Below are positions 50,897 to 59,566 of a stretch of 64,000 bases of DNA, piece after piece. Each line of letters opens with the position of its first letter. Positions within the stretch are counted from its first letter, which is position 1. Made by a program: the position numbers and the translations under genes. The notes below the pieces were generated by a model. It had not been told where the DNA came from and did no database searches. It worked only from the letters and a program-made list of their open reading frames with translations. Location: NCBI RefSeq assembly GCF_014192575.1, contig NZ_JACHYC010000008.1:186001-250000 (forward strand), given 5' to 3'. Origin of the DNA: Variovorax sp. Sphag1AA (GTDB lineage: Bacteria > Pseudomonadota > Gammaproteobacteria > Burkholderiales > Burkholderiaceae_C).

Positions 50897-51910
50897 TTGC
50901 TTGACCTTTTGTCCGACGCCACGCCAGACGTGAAAGCAACCCCCGAAGACCGCCAGGGGCACGACACCCTGACCCAGGTGCTGCTCGGGCTGCGTCTCGA
51001 CGGTGTCGAGTATGGCCGCTGCGTGATGCAGTCGCCGTGGGCGATCGCGTATCCCGCGCAGCGCGAAGCGCGCTTCCATTTCGTCGCCAGCGGCAGTTGC
51101 TGGCTGCGCACGCCGGCGACCGAATGGGTGCAGCTCAACCCAGGCGACGCGGTGCTGCTGCCGCGCGGCAGCTTTCATGTGCTGGCGAGTGCGCCCGATG
51201 TGCCATGCGTCGACATCGATTCGTTGTCGCGCATCGCGGTGTCCGAGAACATCTACCTCGTGCGCGGGTGCGGCGATACGAAGGTCTCGAACGATTCGAT
51301 CGACGCAACGCCTTCGAACGTGATGTTCTGCGGCGCGATGCGCTTCAACCTCGACCCGCTCCATCCGCTGCTGGCGATGATGCCGGACGTGATGCGCGCG
51401 GGCGAACTCGCACGGCGCGACCCGACGGTGCCGGCGCTGCTCGAGGCCATGGAGCGCGAAGTCGCGCTCGACCGCATCGGCGCCTGCGGTGTTCTCGCGC
51501 GCCTGGCCGACGTGCTGGCCGCGAGCATCATCCGCGCCTGGGTCGAGTGCGGCTGCAGCGACTCGACTGGCTGGATCGCCGCAGTGCACTGCCCGAAGAT
51601 CGGCAAGGTCATCGCGGCCATCCACAAGGATCCGGAGCGCGACTGGCGCGTGCCGGAGCTTGCGCAACTGATGGGCGCATCGCGCTCCACCTTCGCGGAT
51701 GCCTTCACGCGGACGCTCGGCGAAAGCCCGGCGCGCTACGTCGCCAAGGTGAAGATATTCCAGGCACGGCGATGGATCGCGCAGGAGGGGATGCGCATCG
51801 CGGTCGCGGCCGACCGGCTCGGCTATGACTCCGAGGCATCGTTCAGCCGCGCCTTCAAGCGCGTCATCGGCCACCCGCCGAGCGCGGCGCGCGCACCGCG
51901 CGGCGTCTAG
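50897..51910 (+). CDS. AraC family transcriptional regulator with N-terminal cupin domain
   Basis: A 337-aa regulator with the cupin_6-type ligand-binding domain (residues about 20-200) containing SCWLRTPATEWVQLNPGDAV and LLPRGSFHVL, and a C-terminal AraC DNA-binding domain (about 235-330) with two HTHs: PELAQLMGASRSTFADAFTR and RIAVAADRLGYDSEASFSRA followed by FKRVIGHPP. The start is TTG 50897, supported by GGGAGA 6 bases upstream. Related proteins often regulate a neighbouring MFS exporter, so the divergent efflux gene is the most likely target. The sulfonate operon 128 bp downstream is an alternative. Confidence 0.9.
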   Translation: MLDLLSDATPDVKATPEDRQGHDTLTQVLLGLRLDGVEYGRCVMQSPWAIAYPAQREARFHFVASGSCWLRTPATEWVQLNPGDAVLLPRGSFHVLASAPDVPCVDIDSLSRIAVSENIYLVRGCGDTKVSNDSIDATPSNVMFCGAMRFNLDPLHPLLAMMPDVMRAGELARRDPTVPALLEAMEREVALDRIGACGVLARLADVLAASIIRAWVECGCSDSTGWIAAVHCPKIGKVIAAIHKDPERDWRVPELAQLMGASRSTFADAFTRTLGESPARYVAKVKIFQARRWIAQEGMRIAVAADRLGYDSEASFSRAFKRVIGHPPSAARAPRGV

Positions 51911-51936
51911 CCGCAGCGGGCAAAGAAGCAAACCGA

Positions 51937-51988
51937 AGATCGATATACGCGGACATTCGTTCGCGGCGAAAGCCTGCGCGTCTAGATT
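51937..51988 (+). promoter_or_regulatory. predicted sulfur-regulon promoter upstream of the second ssu operon
   Basis: AGATCGATATACGCGG (51937-51952) matches the element upstream of sfnB and that upstream of the 61417 operon. It is followed by a -10-like TAGATT (51983-51988), and its centre lies about 53 bp before the expected start, the same spacing as at sfnB. No good -35 is visible, which agrees with activator dependence. The assignment rests on the three-way repetition of the motif. Confidence 0.6.
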
Positions 51989-52038
51989 CGGACTCGTCTC
52001 CTGCGCCCGCCGCGAGAGACGCATCACGTTTCCTTCCC

Positions 52039-52977
52039 ATGAGCGCCGTTCTTCCTCCCGCTTCCGCATCTTCCTCCGCGCCCTCCGATCCACGGCCTTC
52101 CGCGACTTCGCATACCGATCCCGCTTCGCCGGATCGACCGCTCCGCACGAGACGCATTGCCGACGCCACTCAGCGTGGCATCGCGCGTGGAGGCAACTCG
52201 CGGCCGTGGTGGCGCTCGACGGTCCTGCCGTGGCTGCTGCCGGTGCTGCTCATCGCCGCGTGGCAGTTCCTCAGCAGCACGGGCCGTCTGCCGGCATCGG
52301 TCCTCCCCGCGCCCCTGGATGTGGTGCGTGCCGCATGGGCGCTTGCGCAGCGCGGCGAACTGCAGCGCGACATCCTCGTGAGTCTGCGACGCGTGGCGAT
52401 CGGCTTCTTCTCCGGTGCCGTCGCTGGGTTGGCGCTCGGCTTCATCGTCGGCCTTTCGACGCTCGCGCACGATGTGCTGGACCGCTCGCTGCAGATGGTG
52501 CGCACCATTCCGCACCTTGCGCTGGTGCCGCTGATGATCCTGTGGTTCGGCATCGGCGAAGAGCCGCGTGTGCTGCTGGTCGCGATGGGCTCGCTGTTCC
52601 CGGTCTACATCAACACGGTGAGCGGCATCCGCAACGTGGATCCGAAGCTGGTGGAACTCGGCCGCTCCTACGGGCTGGGTCCGCTCGGCCTCGTCGCAAC
52701 CGTGGTGTTCCCTGCGGCCTTGCCCGCGATCCTCACCGGCATCCGCTACGCGCTGGGCGTCGCTTGGCTGACGCTGGTGGTCGGGGAAACGATCGCCTCG
52801 CGCGACGGCATCGGCTACCTCGTGCAGAACGCACGTGAGCTGTTGCGCACCGACATCATCCTGCTGGCGATCGCGCTGTATGCCATCGCCGGTTGGCTCG
52901 CCGATGCATTGACACGCGCGATCGAGCGCCGCCTCCTGCGCTGGCACCCCAACTATGCGAAGGGAGCCGCAGCATGA
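52039..52977 (+). CDS. ssuC: sulfonate-type ABC transporter permease (SsuC family)
   Basis: A 312-aa permease with a long polar N-terminal region (residues 1-60, rich in Ala, Pro, Ser and Arg) before six hydrophobic helices. Typical SsuC motifs follow: LVSLRRVAIGFFSGAVAGLALG, RTIPHLALVPLMILWFGIGEEP and VELGRSYGLGPLGLVATVVFPAALPAILTGIRYALG. ATG 52039 is the first gene of an operon with the ATPase, receptor, monooxygenase and OsmC genes. The N-terminal extension is unusually long and could contain an alternative downstream start. Confidence 0.9.
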   Translation: MSAVLPPASASSSAPSDPRPSATSHTDPASPDRPLRTRRIADATQRGIARGGNSRPWWRSTVLPWLLPVLLIAAWQFLSSTGRLPASVLPAPLDVVRAAWALAQRGELQRDILVSLRRVAIGFFSGAVAGLALGFIVGLSTLAHDVLDRSLQMVRTIPHLALVPLMILWFGIGEEPRVLLVAMGSLFPVYINTVSGIRNVDPKLVELGRSYGLGPLGLVATVVFPAALPAILTGIRYALGVAWLTLVVGETIASRDGIGYLVQNARELLRTDIILLAIALYAIAGWLADALTRAIERRLLRWHPNYAKGAAA

Positions 52978-53699
52978 GTGCAAGCGATCACGAACGGCTG
53001 GTGCTGCAAGGTGTCGGCAAACGATTCGGCCAACGCCATGTGCTCAAGGACATCGATCTCGACATCCCCGCGGGACAGTTCGTCTCGCTGATCGGACCGA
53101 GCGGCGTCGGCAAGTCGACGCTGCTGCGGCTGGTGGCGGGACTGGAGCCGCCGAGCGACGGACGCATCGACCTGCACTCCCGCGCGCCGCAGCCCGACAT
53201 CCGCATGATGTTCCAGGAAGACCGGCTGATGCCCTGGCGCACGGTGCTGCGCAATGTGACGCTGGGCCTGCGCGGGCGCGACGCGGAAGCGCGCGCGCTG
53301 CTCGCGGCAGTCGGACTCGCAGGGCGCGAGAGCGACTACCCGGTGGTGCTCTCCGGTGGCCAACGGCAGCGCGTGGCGCTCGCCCGTGCGCTGATCCACG
53401 AGCCCGAACTGCTGCTGCTCGACGAGCCCTTCGGCGCGCTCGACGCCATCACGCGCGCGGCAATGCAACTGCTGCTGGAGCAACTGCTCGCACGCCGCCC
53501 GCGCACCGTGCTGCTGGTCACGCATGACGTCGAGGAAGCATTGATGCTGTCCGACCGCGTGCTGCTGATGCGCGAAGGCCGCGTGGCCCGCGACCTTGCG
53601 ATCGGGCTCGAACGGCCACGGCATCGCGGCGATCCGGTGCTGGCGGCACTCAAGGAGGAGCTGCTCGACGGACTGCTTGCCGCCGAGGCTGCGCGCTGA
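52974..53699 (+). CDS. ssuB: sulfonate-type ABC transporter ATPase (SsuB family)
   Basis: A 241-aa ATPase with Walker A GPSGVGKS (41-48), MMFQEDRLMPWRTVLRNVTLG (Q-loop, the EDRLMPW form typical of SsuB), signature LSGGQRQR (126-133), Walker B LLLLDEP (146-152) and LVTHDVEEALMLSDRV. It overlaps the permease by 4 bp. A 52-bp leader separates it from the binding-protein gene. It drives uptake by the third sulfonate-type ABC system. Confidence 0.94.
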   Translation: MSASDHERLVLQGVGKRFGQRHVLKDIDLDIPAGQFVSLIGPSGVGKSTLLRLVAGLEPPSDGRIDLHSRAPQPDIRMMFQEDRLMPWRTVLRNVTLGLRGRDAEARALLAAVGLAGRESDYPVVLSGGQRQRVALARALIHEPELLLLDEPFGALDAITRAAMQLLLEQLLARRPRTVLLVTHDVEEALMLSDRVLLMREGRVARDLAIGLERPRHRGDPVLAALKEELLDGLLAAEAAR

Positions 53700-53751
53700 G
53701 ACGCGCCCTCCTATCTCTCATTTCTCTTTCTTCATCCAAGGACCGCTTTCC

Positions 53752-54876
53752 ATGAACCCTTCCGATATTCACGTCCCCGGTGCGCGGCGGCGTTTTCTCA
53801 CGCAGGCAGGTTCCGCATTGCTCGGCACCGCCGGCGCGCTGTGGCTTGCGGGATGCAGCAAGGAAGGCGCATCGACGACGGCTTCGACAACGCCTGCCGC
53901 ACCCGCTGCGCCTTCGGCAGCGGCTCAACCGCAGCTCACCATCGCGATCATTGGTGACGGCCGGACCGGCGTGTTCGCATCGCTGCGCGCGGGCGACGGC
54001 GGGCGCAAGCTGGAAGACGAAATCGGTGCCAAGGTCGTGTGGCAACCCGGCTTCACCGCATCGCTGCCCGTGATGGAAGGCATCAAGGCCGGCGGTGTCG
54101 ACTTCAGCTTTGCCACAGCCACGGCCGTGGTCAATGCGGTGGCCGCGGGCGTGCCGATCGTGCCGCTTGCCGCTTATCCGCTCCCGGCCGACGAGGTCGA
54201 CGTGCTGGTGCGGGCGGACTCGCCAATCCGCAGCGCGGCCGATCTCAAGGGGCGCAAGGTCGCTCACCAGAACGGCACCACCGGCACCTACAGCCTCATC
54301 AAGTACCTCGACAGCGCGGGCCTTCGCCTCTCGGACGTCGAAGCCGTCAGCCTCAGCGGCGCCGATGCGTACACCGCCTTCGCGCAAGGCAGCATCGATG
54401 CGTGGATCCACTGGCAGCCCGCGAGCGCGCTCGCCCTGGCCAAGCTCGGCGACAAGGCGCGCACGCTGCCGGCCGTGAAGACCTACGACTGGGCCTTCTA
54501 CGTGGCACGCACCGGCTTTGCCGAAAAGAATCCGCAGGCAGCCGCGAAGCTCGTGCGCCTGATCCGCGAGACCCAGCAGTACATCGTCGCGCACCCGGAC
54601 GACACCGTGGCCTCGTGGGCCGCGCAGGGCGGCTTCGAGGCCGGCAGCACCGAACAGAAGGTGTACCGCCAGCTCATCGTCGACCAGCGCCTGTCGGACT
54701 CGGGCGCGACCGCGCTGCGCCCCATCGACGAGGCCGCCGCGGCCTCCACGCAGGACCTTGCGGACAACTTCCATGCACTCGGCGTGCTGCCGAACCGGAC
54801 CGACGTACGCAGCTTCCTGCTCGATCCGAAATTCGATGCCTATCGCAAGCAGGTCGCTGCCGAACTGGGAGCCTGA
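53752..54876 (+). CDS. ssuA: sulfonate ABC transporter substrate-binding lipoprotein (SsuA family), Tat-type signal
   Basis: A 374-aa receptor. The N-terminus contains GARRRFLTQAGSALLGTAG, a twin-arginine motif, and then ALWLAGCSKEG, a lipobox, followed by an Ala/Pro/Thr linker (about residues 40-62). Mature motifs are FTASLPVMEGIKAGGVDFSFA, DLKGRKVAHQNGTTGTYSLI, LSGADAYTAFAQGSIDAWIHWQP and YVARTGFAEKNPQAAAKLV. It is the receptor of the ABC system at 52039-53699. The monooxygenase gene follows 3 bp after its stop. Confidence 0.92.
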   Translation: MNPSDIHVPGARRRFLTQAGSALLGTAGALWLAGCSKEGASTTASTTPAAPAAPSAAAQPQLTIAIIGDGRTGVFASLRAGDGGRKLEDEIGAKVVWQPGFTASLPVMEGIKAGGVDFSFATATAVVNAVAAGVPIVPLAAYPLPADEVDVLVRADSPIRSAADLKGRKVAHQNGTTGTYSLIKYLDSAGLRLSDVEAVSLSGADAYTAFAQGSIDAWIHWQPASALALAKLGDKARTLPAVKTYDWAFYVARTGFAEKNPQAAAKLVRLIRETQQYIVAHPDDTVASWAAQGGFEAGSTEQKVYRQLIVDQRLSDSGATALRPIDEAAAASTQDLADNFHALGVLPNRTDVRSFLLDPKFDAYRKQVAAELGA

Positions 54877-54879
54877 ACC

Positions 54880-56256
54880 ATGACGAAGACACAAGACAAG
54901 AAGATCCATCTCGCCGCATTCGTGACCGCGGGCCCGGGCCGTCCGGGCGGCTGGCGCTATCCGGCGTCCGAGTCGGGCTGGCTCGACGCGGACTACTACC
55001 AGGGCATCGCGCGCACGCTGGAGCGCGGGCTTTTCGATCTCGCCTTCTTCGCCGACATCCTCGCGGTGCCGGATCGCTACCAGGGGAGCAACGACACGCA
55101 GTTGCGCTACGGTGCGCTCGGTTCGCTGCGTCTCGACCCGGTCGTGGTGCTGTCGATCATGGCCGCGGCGACGAAGCACCTGGGGCTGGCCTCCACGCGC
55201 TCGACGAGCCACTACGAACCCTTCGAGGTCGCGCGCTCTTTCGCCACGCTCGACCACCTGAGCGCGGGCCGCGCGGCGTGGAACGTGGTCACGTCGTTCC
55301 AGGATGCCGAGGCGCGCAACTTCTCGAAGAAGCAGCAGGTGCCGCGCAACAAGCGCTACGACCGCGCCGATGAATTCCTCGAAGTGGTGTTCAAGCTGTG
55401 GGACAGCTGGGAAGACGACGCGCTGGTGTATGACCGTCAGACACCGCTCTTCGCCGATCCGAAGAAGGTCCGGTACATCGATCACGAAGGCGAGTGGTTC
55501 AACGTGCGCGGTCCGCTCAACGTGGCGCGACCGCCGCAGGGCTACCCGGTGATCCTGCAGGCCGGTGCCTCGGACCGCGGCCGCGACTTTGCGGCACGCT
55601 GGGCCGACGCGATCTTCGTGAGCCACGATTCCTTCGACAGCGCGAAGGCGTTCTACAAGGAGATCAAGGACCGCGCGCGCTCGCACGGCCGCGATCCCGA
55701 TTCGCTCAAGGTGCTGCCAGCCGCCACGCCGCTCGTCGGCGAGACGCAGGCGATCGCCGAAGAGAAGGACCGCGCGTTGCGCGCACTGGTCGATCCGCAT
55801 GCGGGACTGTCCACGCTGTCGTATCACCTCGACGTGGACCTGTCGGCCTATCCGCTCGATGCCGAGCTCCCCGACATCGACGTGCCCGGCGTGCAGGGCC
55901 ACTACCAGGAAGTGCGCGAAGCCACCGACCGCGACCGGCTCACGCTGCGCGACCTGGGCAAGCGCTACGGCAGCCGCTACGAAGGCGACCTGATCGGCAC
56001 GCCGGACAAGGTGGCCGACGGACTGGAGCGCTGGTTCCGCGGCGGCGCATGCGACGGCTTCATGATCAGCGCGCCCTTCCAGCCGGGTGGCTTCGAAGAC
56101 TTCGTGCGCCTCGTGGTGCCCGAGCTTCAGAAGCGCGGCCTCTATCGCACGGCGTACGAGGGGCGCAACCTGCGCGAGAACCTCGGGCTCGAACGGCCTG
56201 GTGTCGACGCATGGCGTGAACGGGCGGCGGCGAGCGCTCTGCGGGAGGCTGCATGA
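54880..56256 (+). CDS. LLM-class flavin monooxygenase of the NtaA/SnaA/DszA family
   Basis: A 458-aa two-component flavin monooxygenase, the usual 440-460 aa of the family. Landmarks: AAFVTAGPGRPGGWRYP, FFADILAVPDRYQGSN, RSTSHYEPFEVARSFATLDHLSAG followed by RAAWNVVTS, LDSWEDDALVYDR-like LWDSWEDD, PPQGYPVILQAGASDRGRDFA and the C-terminal GLYRTAYEGRNLRENLGL. Such enzymes use FMNH2 and O2 to cleave C-S or C-N bonds (DszA for sulfones, NtaA for nitrilotriacetate). No flavin reductase gene accompanies it. It lies 3 bp after ssuA in an operon with an OsmC protein. The exact organosulfur substrate is open. Confidence 0.92.
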   Translation: MTKTQDKKIHLAAFVTAGPGRPGGWRYPASESGWLDADYYQGIARTLERGLFDLAFFADILAVPDRYQGSNDTQLRYGALGSLRLDPVVVLSIMAAATKHLGLASTRSTSHYEPFEVARSFATLDHLSAGRAAWNVVTSFQDAEARNFSKKQQVPRNKRYDRADEFLEVVFKLWDSWEDDALVYDRQTPLFADPKKVRYIDHEGEWFNVRGPLNVARPPQGYPVILQAGASDRGRDFAARWADAIFVSHDSFDSAKAFYKEIKDRARSHGRDPDSLKVLPAATPLVGETQAIAEEKDRALRALVDPHAGLSTLSYHLDVDLSAYPLDAELPDIDVPGVQGHYQEVREATDRDRLTLRDLGKRYGSRYEGDLIGTPDKVADGLERWFRGGACDGFMISAPFQPGGFEDFVRLVVPELQKRGLYRTAYEGRNLRENLGLERPGVDAWRERAAASALREAA

Positions 56257-56314
56257 GCGCCGCCCGGCCGCCCGAAGGCGCTCGCACCGCAGCGCGAAGC
56301 GCGGAGGTTACCCA

Positions 56315-56773
56315 ATGAGCGCCGTGATCGATCCGAACGCACCGCCCGCCACAACCCACGGCGAAGTCGTCGCCATTCATGCGAAGGCGCTGGACACATC
56401 GGGCCGGTTCCTCGTCAGCGCGCGGCACAACCACTTCGTCTCCGATGCGAAAGCCTCCGCCGGCGGACCCGGCGAAGCGGTGCAGGCGGGCGAGCTGTTG
56501 CTCTCTTCGCTGGCTTCGTGCGGACTGGCACTCGTGCAGAAGGAGGCCCTCGCGCGCGAGGTCTGGCTGACGCGCACCGAAGTGGAAGTGCGCTTCGAGC
56601 GCGATCCGGACGACGGCACGCGCTATCGCGAGATCCGGCTCGACTTCGCGATCGGTGGAGTCGAACTGACGGTCGCGCAGGCTTTGGTCGATGCCTTCAC
56701 GGGCGCCTGCCCGATCTACAACACGCTGCGCCGGGGTGGCCCCATCAGGGCCAACGTGCGAACGCTGCCCTGA
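56315..56773 (+). CDS. OsmC/Ohr family protein
   Basis: A 152-aa protein with the OsmC fold and its redox-active cysteine pair: Cys69 in SSLASCGLAL and Cys132 in TGACPIYNTL, with Glu60 in AGELLLSSL. OsmC/Ohr proteins are thiol peroxidases that reduce organic hydroperoxides. ATG 56315 has GGAGG 7 bases upstream, 58 bp after the monooxygenase stop. OsmC genes are common next to sulfonate and SnaA-type monooxygenase genes and may remove peroxide formed by uncoupled flavin oxygenation. It is convergent with the 56781 gene. Confidence 0.9.
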   Translation: MSAVIDPNAPPATTHGEVVAIHAKALDTSGRFLVSARHNHFVSDAKASAGGPGEAVQAGELLLSSLASCGLALVQKEALAREVWLTRTEVEVRFERDPDDGTRYREIRLDFAIGGVELTVAQALVDAFTGACPIYNTLRRGGPIRANVRTLP

Positions 56774-56780
56774 AGGGCAT

Positions 56781-57647
56781 TCACTCGGCGGGCCAGAAGA
56801 CCAGCGCCCGCAGCTCGATGCTGCGCCGGGGCGCTGGCACGGCACCGGAACCGGAGTCGACAGGAAGCTCGAAGGCGGTGTGCGCGGTCAGCCGCGCGGT
56901 GCCGTCGTCGCGCGAGTCGTAGATCTTGAGCAGCAGCGCCTCGTCCGGACGCAGGCGCGGGAACCAATACCAGCGATGGTTCGGGTTGTGCAGGAACGAG
57001 TAGGTTTCGCCGACCTTGTCGCGGTAGACCAGGTCGCTCGGCACCAGATCGCCGGGGACGATCGAACGCGCATCGCAGAGCGCCAACGGCCACTGCTCGA
57101 CCGTGGCGAGTGGCCGCCAGAGATTGATGATCGCGAAGCGATTGCGCAGGCGCGTCTCCGCTTCTTCGGCCGGCAGGTGGTCGCGCACGCGGCGCGGCCC
57201 CGACACGAAGGTCTGGTCGTTGTGCACGCGGCGCACCGGCTCTCGCAGTGCGGCCGTCGCACGCGAGCCTTGCGCGCTGTCGCGCAGCGTGTGATCGAAC
57301 ACCACGACCTTCTCCGCGCCCGTTGCCGCGAGCAGCAGTTGCTCGCTCTCGGGGTAGTACACGCTGCGAACGGCAGCGTCGTCCGAGAAGTTCCTCACCT
57401 CGCTGCGATGAGCGACAAGCTCGAAGCCGCTGCGGTCGAGCGACAGCTCGCCCAGCGCGGCGAAAGGCCTGCCGTCGCGAATCTGGACACGCCGCGGCTC
57501 GTTCTCGCCGGTGGTCCACGGCACGCCCTCGGGCGGCTCGAAGGTGTAGCTGACCGGCCGCGACGTGCCGGGCTTCAGGTAGTTGAGCTGGGCCTGCACG
57601 GCTGTCAGCGCCTGCGCGCCCGGCCAGTCGGTGAAGACGGCACTCAT
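56781..57647 (-). CDS. CmcJ/NvfI-like putative Fe(II)/2-oxoglutarate oxygenase
   Basis: A 288-aa protein with the GA4-desaturase/CmcJ/AsaB family pattern. VRRVHNDQT holds His142 and Asp144 of the iron site, NPNHRWYWFPRLRPDEALLLK has the distal His224, and DDGTARLTAHTAFELP has Arg252, likely the 2-oxoglutarate salt bridge. INLWRPL and CDARSIVPGDLV are also typical. The start ATG 57647 overlaps the stop of the upstream binding protein by 4 bp, so it belongs to that operon. No TauD-like fold member is nearby. It may oxygenate an imported sulfur compound. This is inference from family and context. Confidence 0.85.
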   Translation of the reverse strand: MSAVFTDWPGAQALTAVQAQLNYLKPGTSRPVSYTFEPPEGVPWTTGENEPRRVQIRDGRPFAALGELSLDRSGFELVAHRSEVRNFSDDAAVRSVYYPESEQLLLAATGAEKVVVFDHTLRDSAQGSRATAALREPVRRVHNDQTFVSGPRRVRDHLPAEEAETRLRNRFAIINLWRPLATVEQWPLALCDARSIVPGDLVPSDLVYRDKVGETYSFLHNPNHRWYWFPRLRPDEALLLKIYDSRDDGTARLTAHTAFELPVDSGSGAVPAPRRSIELRALVFWPAE

Positions 57648-58741
57648 GGCCTGATGGCGACCAGACCGGCCGAGTTCGTCGGCGCCCAGAAGGTCTCCAG
57701 CTGCAGTTCCTTGAGTGCGCGGTTCAGGAAGCTCGGATCGGCCCAGGTCTTCGCATCGAAGGTCTGGCGGATGATCCCGATCTTCTTCGCGCCGTCGATC
57801 ACGTCGGTGTAGTGGGACACGAAGCCGTCGTCGAGCAGCGGCGAGTAGCGCTCCTTGAGCGATGTGCCTTCGAAGTCGCTGGAGAAGAGGACCACCGGCA
57901 AGCCGCTGATTTCGTGGAAGCGGTTGAACAGCGCATCGCGCTTCGAGTCATCCGAAGCCACCTGGGCCTGCTTCACGATCACCTTGATGAGTCGCGTGAG
58001 CGCTTCAGGGTGTTGCTTCGCGAAGTCGTCGGTGGCGATCACGCCGGAATTGATGCCGTAGATCGGCCCCTTGTTGCGCGTGCTCACCGGGATCTCCGCG
58101 GTGCCCGCGAGCTTCAGCAACTGAAGGTCCGACCCGCCGAAAGTCGCGTCGATGTCCTTGCTCGCGACCGCCGCCTTGGAGGTCGGCCAGTCGAGATTGG
58201 TGAAGCGCACATCCTTCTCAGTCAGCCCCTGGTCTTCGAGCAGGCGGTTGAACGACAGCTGATAAGCGGTTCCGCGCAGCACCGCGACGCGCTTGCCTTT
58301 CAGGTCCTTGAAGCTCTGGATGTTCGAGCCCAGCGCGGTCGCGAGGTAGCTGTTGCTGCCGCGTCCGCCCGAGGCGACCAGCCGCGTCTTGAGACCGCTC
58401 GCGCGCCCGATGACGCCCGCCAGGTCGCCGAGGAAGACCACGTCGAGCTGGCCGGTGGCGAGCGCTTCATTGATCGCGGGGCCGGCACCCTTGAAGAACT
58501 TCCATTCGATCTTCACGCCGTCCTTCTCGAACTCGGATTCGAGCGCCTTCTGCGCATACACCAGCGACACCGGGCCCGCGCCCGCAAAGGACTTGCCCGC
58601 GCTGCCTTGCTCGGGCGCGGCGAGGCGGATCACTTTCGGAAGATCGGCGGCAGTTGCGGCGCCTGCGCCCAGCAGTGCGGTGAAGGCCAGTGCGGAAGCC
58701 AGAAGCGGCCGGCGGCCGATGGAGAGCAAACGTCGTGTCAT
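57644..58741 (-). CDS. ABC transporter substrate-binding protein (SsuA/NMT1 family)
   Basis: A 365-aa periplasmic receptor with Sec signal peptide RRLLSIGRRPLLASALAFTA, cleaved near ATAADLP. Mature motifs: VIRLAAPEQGSAGKSFAGAG, ALATGQLDVVFLGDLAGVIG (ligand loop), LKGKRVAVLRGTAYQLSFNRL and NKGPIYGINSGVIATDDFAK. ATG 58741 has AGG 6 bases upstream and avoids the longer extension at 58759. It follows the ATPase gene by 31 bp and overlaps the CmcJ-like gene. It receives substrate for the two permeases at 59567 and 60372. Confidence 0.92.
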   Translation of the reverse strand: MTRRLLSIGRRPLLASALAFTALLGAGAATAADLPKVIRLAAPEQGSAGKSFAGAGPVSLVYAQKALESEFEKDGVKIEWKFFKGAGPAINEALATGQLDVVFLGDLAGVIGRASGLKTRLVASGGRGSNSYLATALGSNIQSFKDLKGKRVAVLRGTAYQLSFNRLLEDQGLTEKDVRFTNLDWPTSKAAVASKDIDATFGGSDLQLLKLAGTAEIPVSTRNKGPIYGINSGVIATDDFAKQHPEALTRLIKVIVKQAQVASDDSKRDALFNRFHEISGLPVVLFSSDFEGTSLKERYSPLLDDGFVSHYTDVIDGAKKIGIIRQTFDAKTWADPSFLNRALKELQLETFWAPTNSAGLVAIRP

Positions 58742-58772
58742 GCAATACCTGCGGAACAAAGAAACGATGAAA

Positions 58773-59552
58773 TCAGGCAGCCAGCAGCGCAGGCGTCTCG
58801 GCGCCGAACTCGGCGAGCACGCTGTCCTTGATCTCGGCGAAAGCCTGCGTGCTGCGCTGGCGTGGATGCGAAAGCGGCACTGGCACCACGCGCCGGATGC
58901 GGCCCGGCCGCGGCTCCATCACGACCACCTTGTCGCCGAGGAACACTGCCTCTTCGACATCGTGGGTGACCAGGATCGTGGTGATGCCCTCGGCCTGCCA
59001 GATGCGCAGAAGTTCCTGCTGCAAGTGGGCTCGCGTCATGGCGTCGAGCGCACCGAAGGGCTCGTCGAGCAGCAGGATCTCGGGCCGGTTGACCAGCGCC
59101 CGCGCGATCGCCACCCGTTGCGCCATGCCGCCTGAGAGCTGGTGCGGCCACGCCTTCTCGAAGCCCTGCAGGCCGACCAGCTCGATGTGCTCGCGCACCT
59201 GCATGCGCTTCTGGCCTTCCGTCAGCGACGCATTGAGCAGGCCGAGCGCGATGTTGTCCTCCACGGTGAGCCATGGAAAGAGGCGGTGCTCCTGGAAGAC
59301 GATCCCGCGGTCCAGGCTCGTGCCCACGATGCGCTTGCCGTCGAGCAGGATCTCGCCCTCGTAGTCGTCTTCCAGCCCGACGACGAGCCGCAGCAGCGTC
59401 GACTTGCCGCAGCCGCTGGTGCCGACGATGCTCACGAATTCGCCCGGCTCGATGCGCAGCGAGATGTCGTTCAGCACCGGCAGCGCTTCGCCCTCCACGG
59501 TGTATTGCTTGTTCAGGTGCCGGATGTCGAGCGTCCCCGCGTTGTTGGCCAT
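58773..59552 (-). CDS. sulfonate/nitrate-type ABC transporter ATPase
   Basis: A 259-aa ATPase with Walker A GTSGCGKS (44-51), Q-loop IVFQEHRLFPW, signature LSGGMAQR (139-146), Walker B ILLLDEP (159-165) and LVTHDVEEAVFLGDKV, then the usual extension. It is 14 bp after the downstream-facing permease and 31 bp before the binding-protein gene on the same strand. It must serve the paired permeases encoded upstream, as the fourth sulfonate-type importer of the region. Confidence 0.93.
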   Translation of the reverse strand: MANNAGTLDIRHLNKQYTVEGEALPVLNDISLRIEPGEFVSIVGTSGCGKSTLLRLVVGLEDDYEGEILLDGKRIVGTSLDRGIVFQEHRLFPWLTVEDNIALGLLNASLTEGQKRMQVREHIELVGLQGFEKAWPHQLSGGMAQRVAIARALVNRPEILLLDEPFGALDAMTRAHLQQELLRIWQAEGITTILVTHDVEEAVFLGDKVVVMEPRPGRIRRVVPVPLSHPRQRSTQAFAEIKDSVLAEFGAETPALLAA

Positions 59553-59566
59553 GTCGATGTGGTTCC

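Noticed and set aside
54880..56256. Assignment of this monooxygenase specifically as DszA or nitrilotriacetate monooxygenase
   Set aside because: The family fit is clear, but the active-site specificity cannot be read from sequence and there are no dszBC or nta partners.
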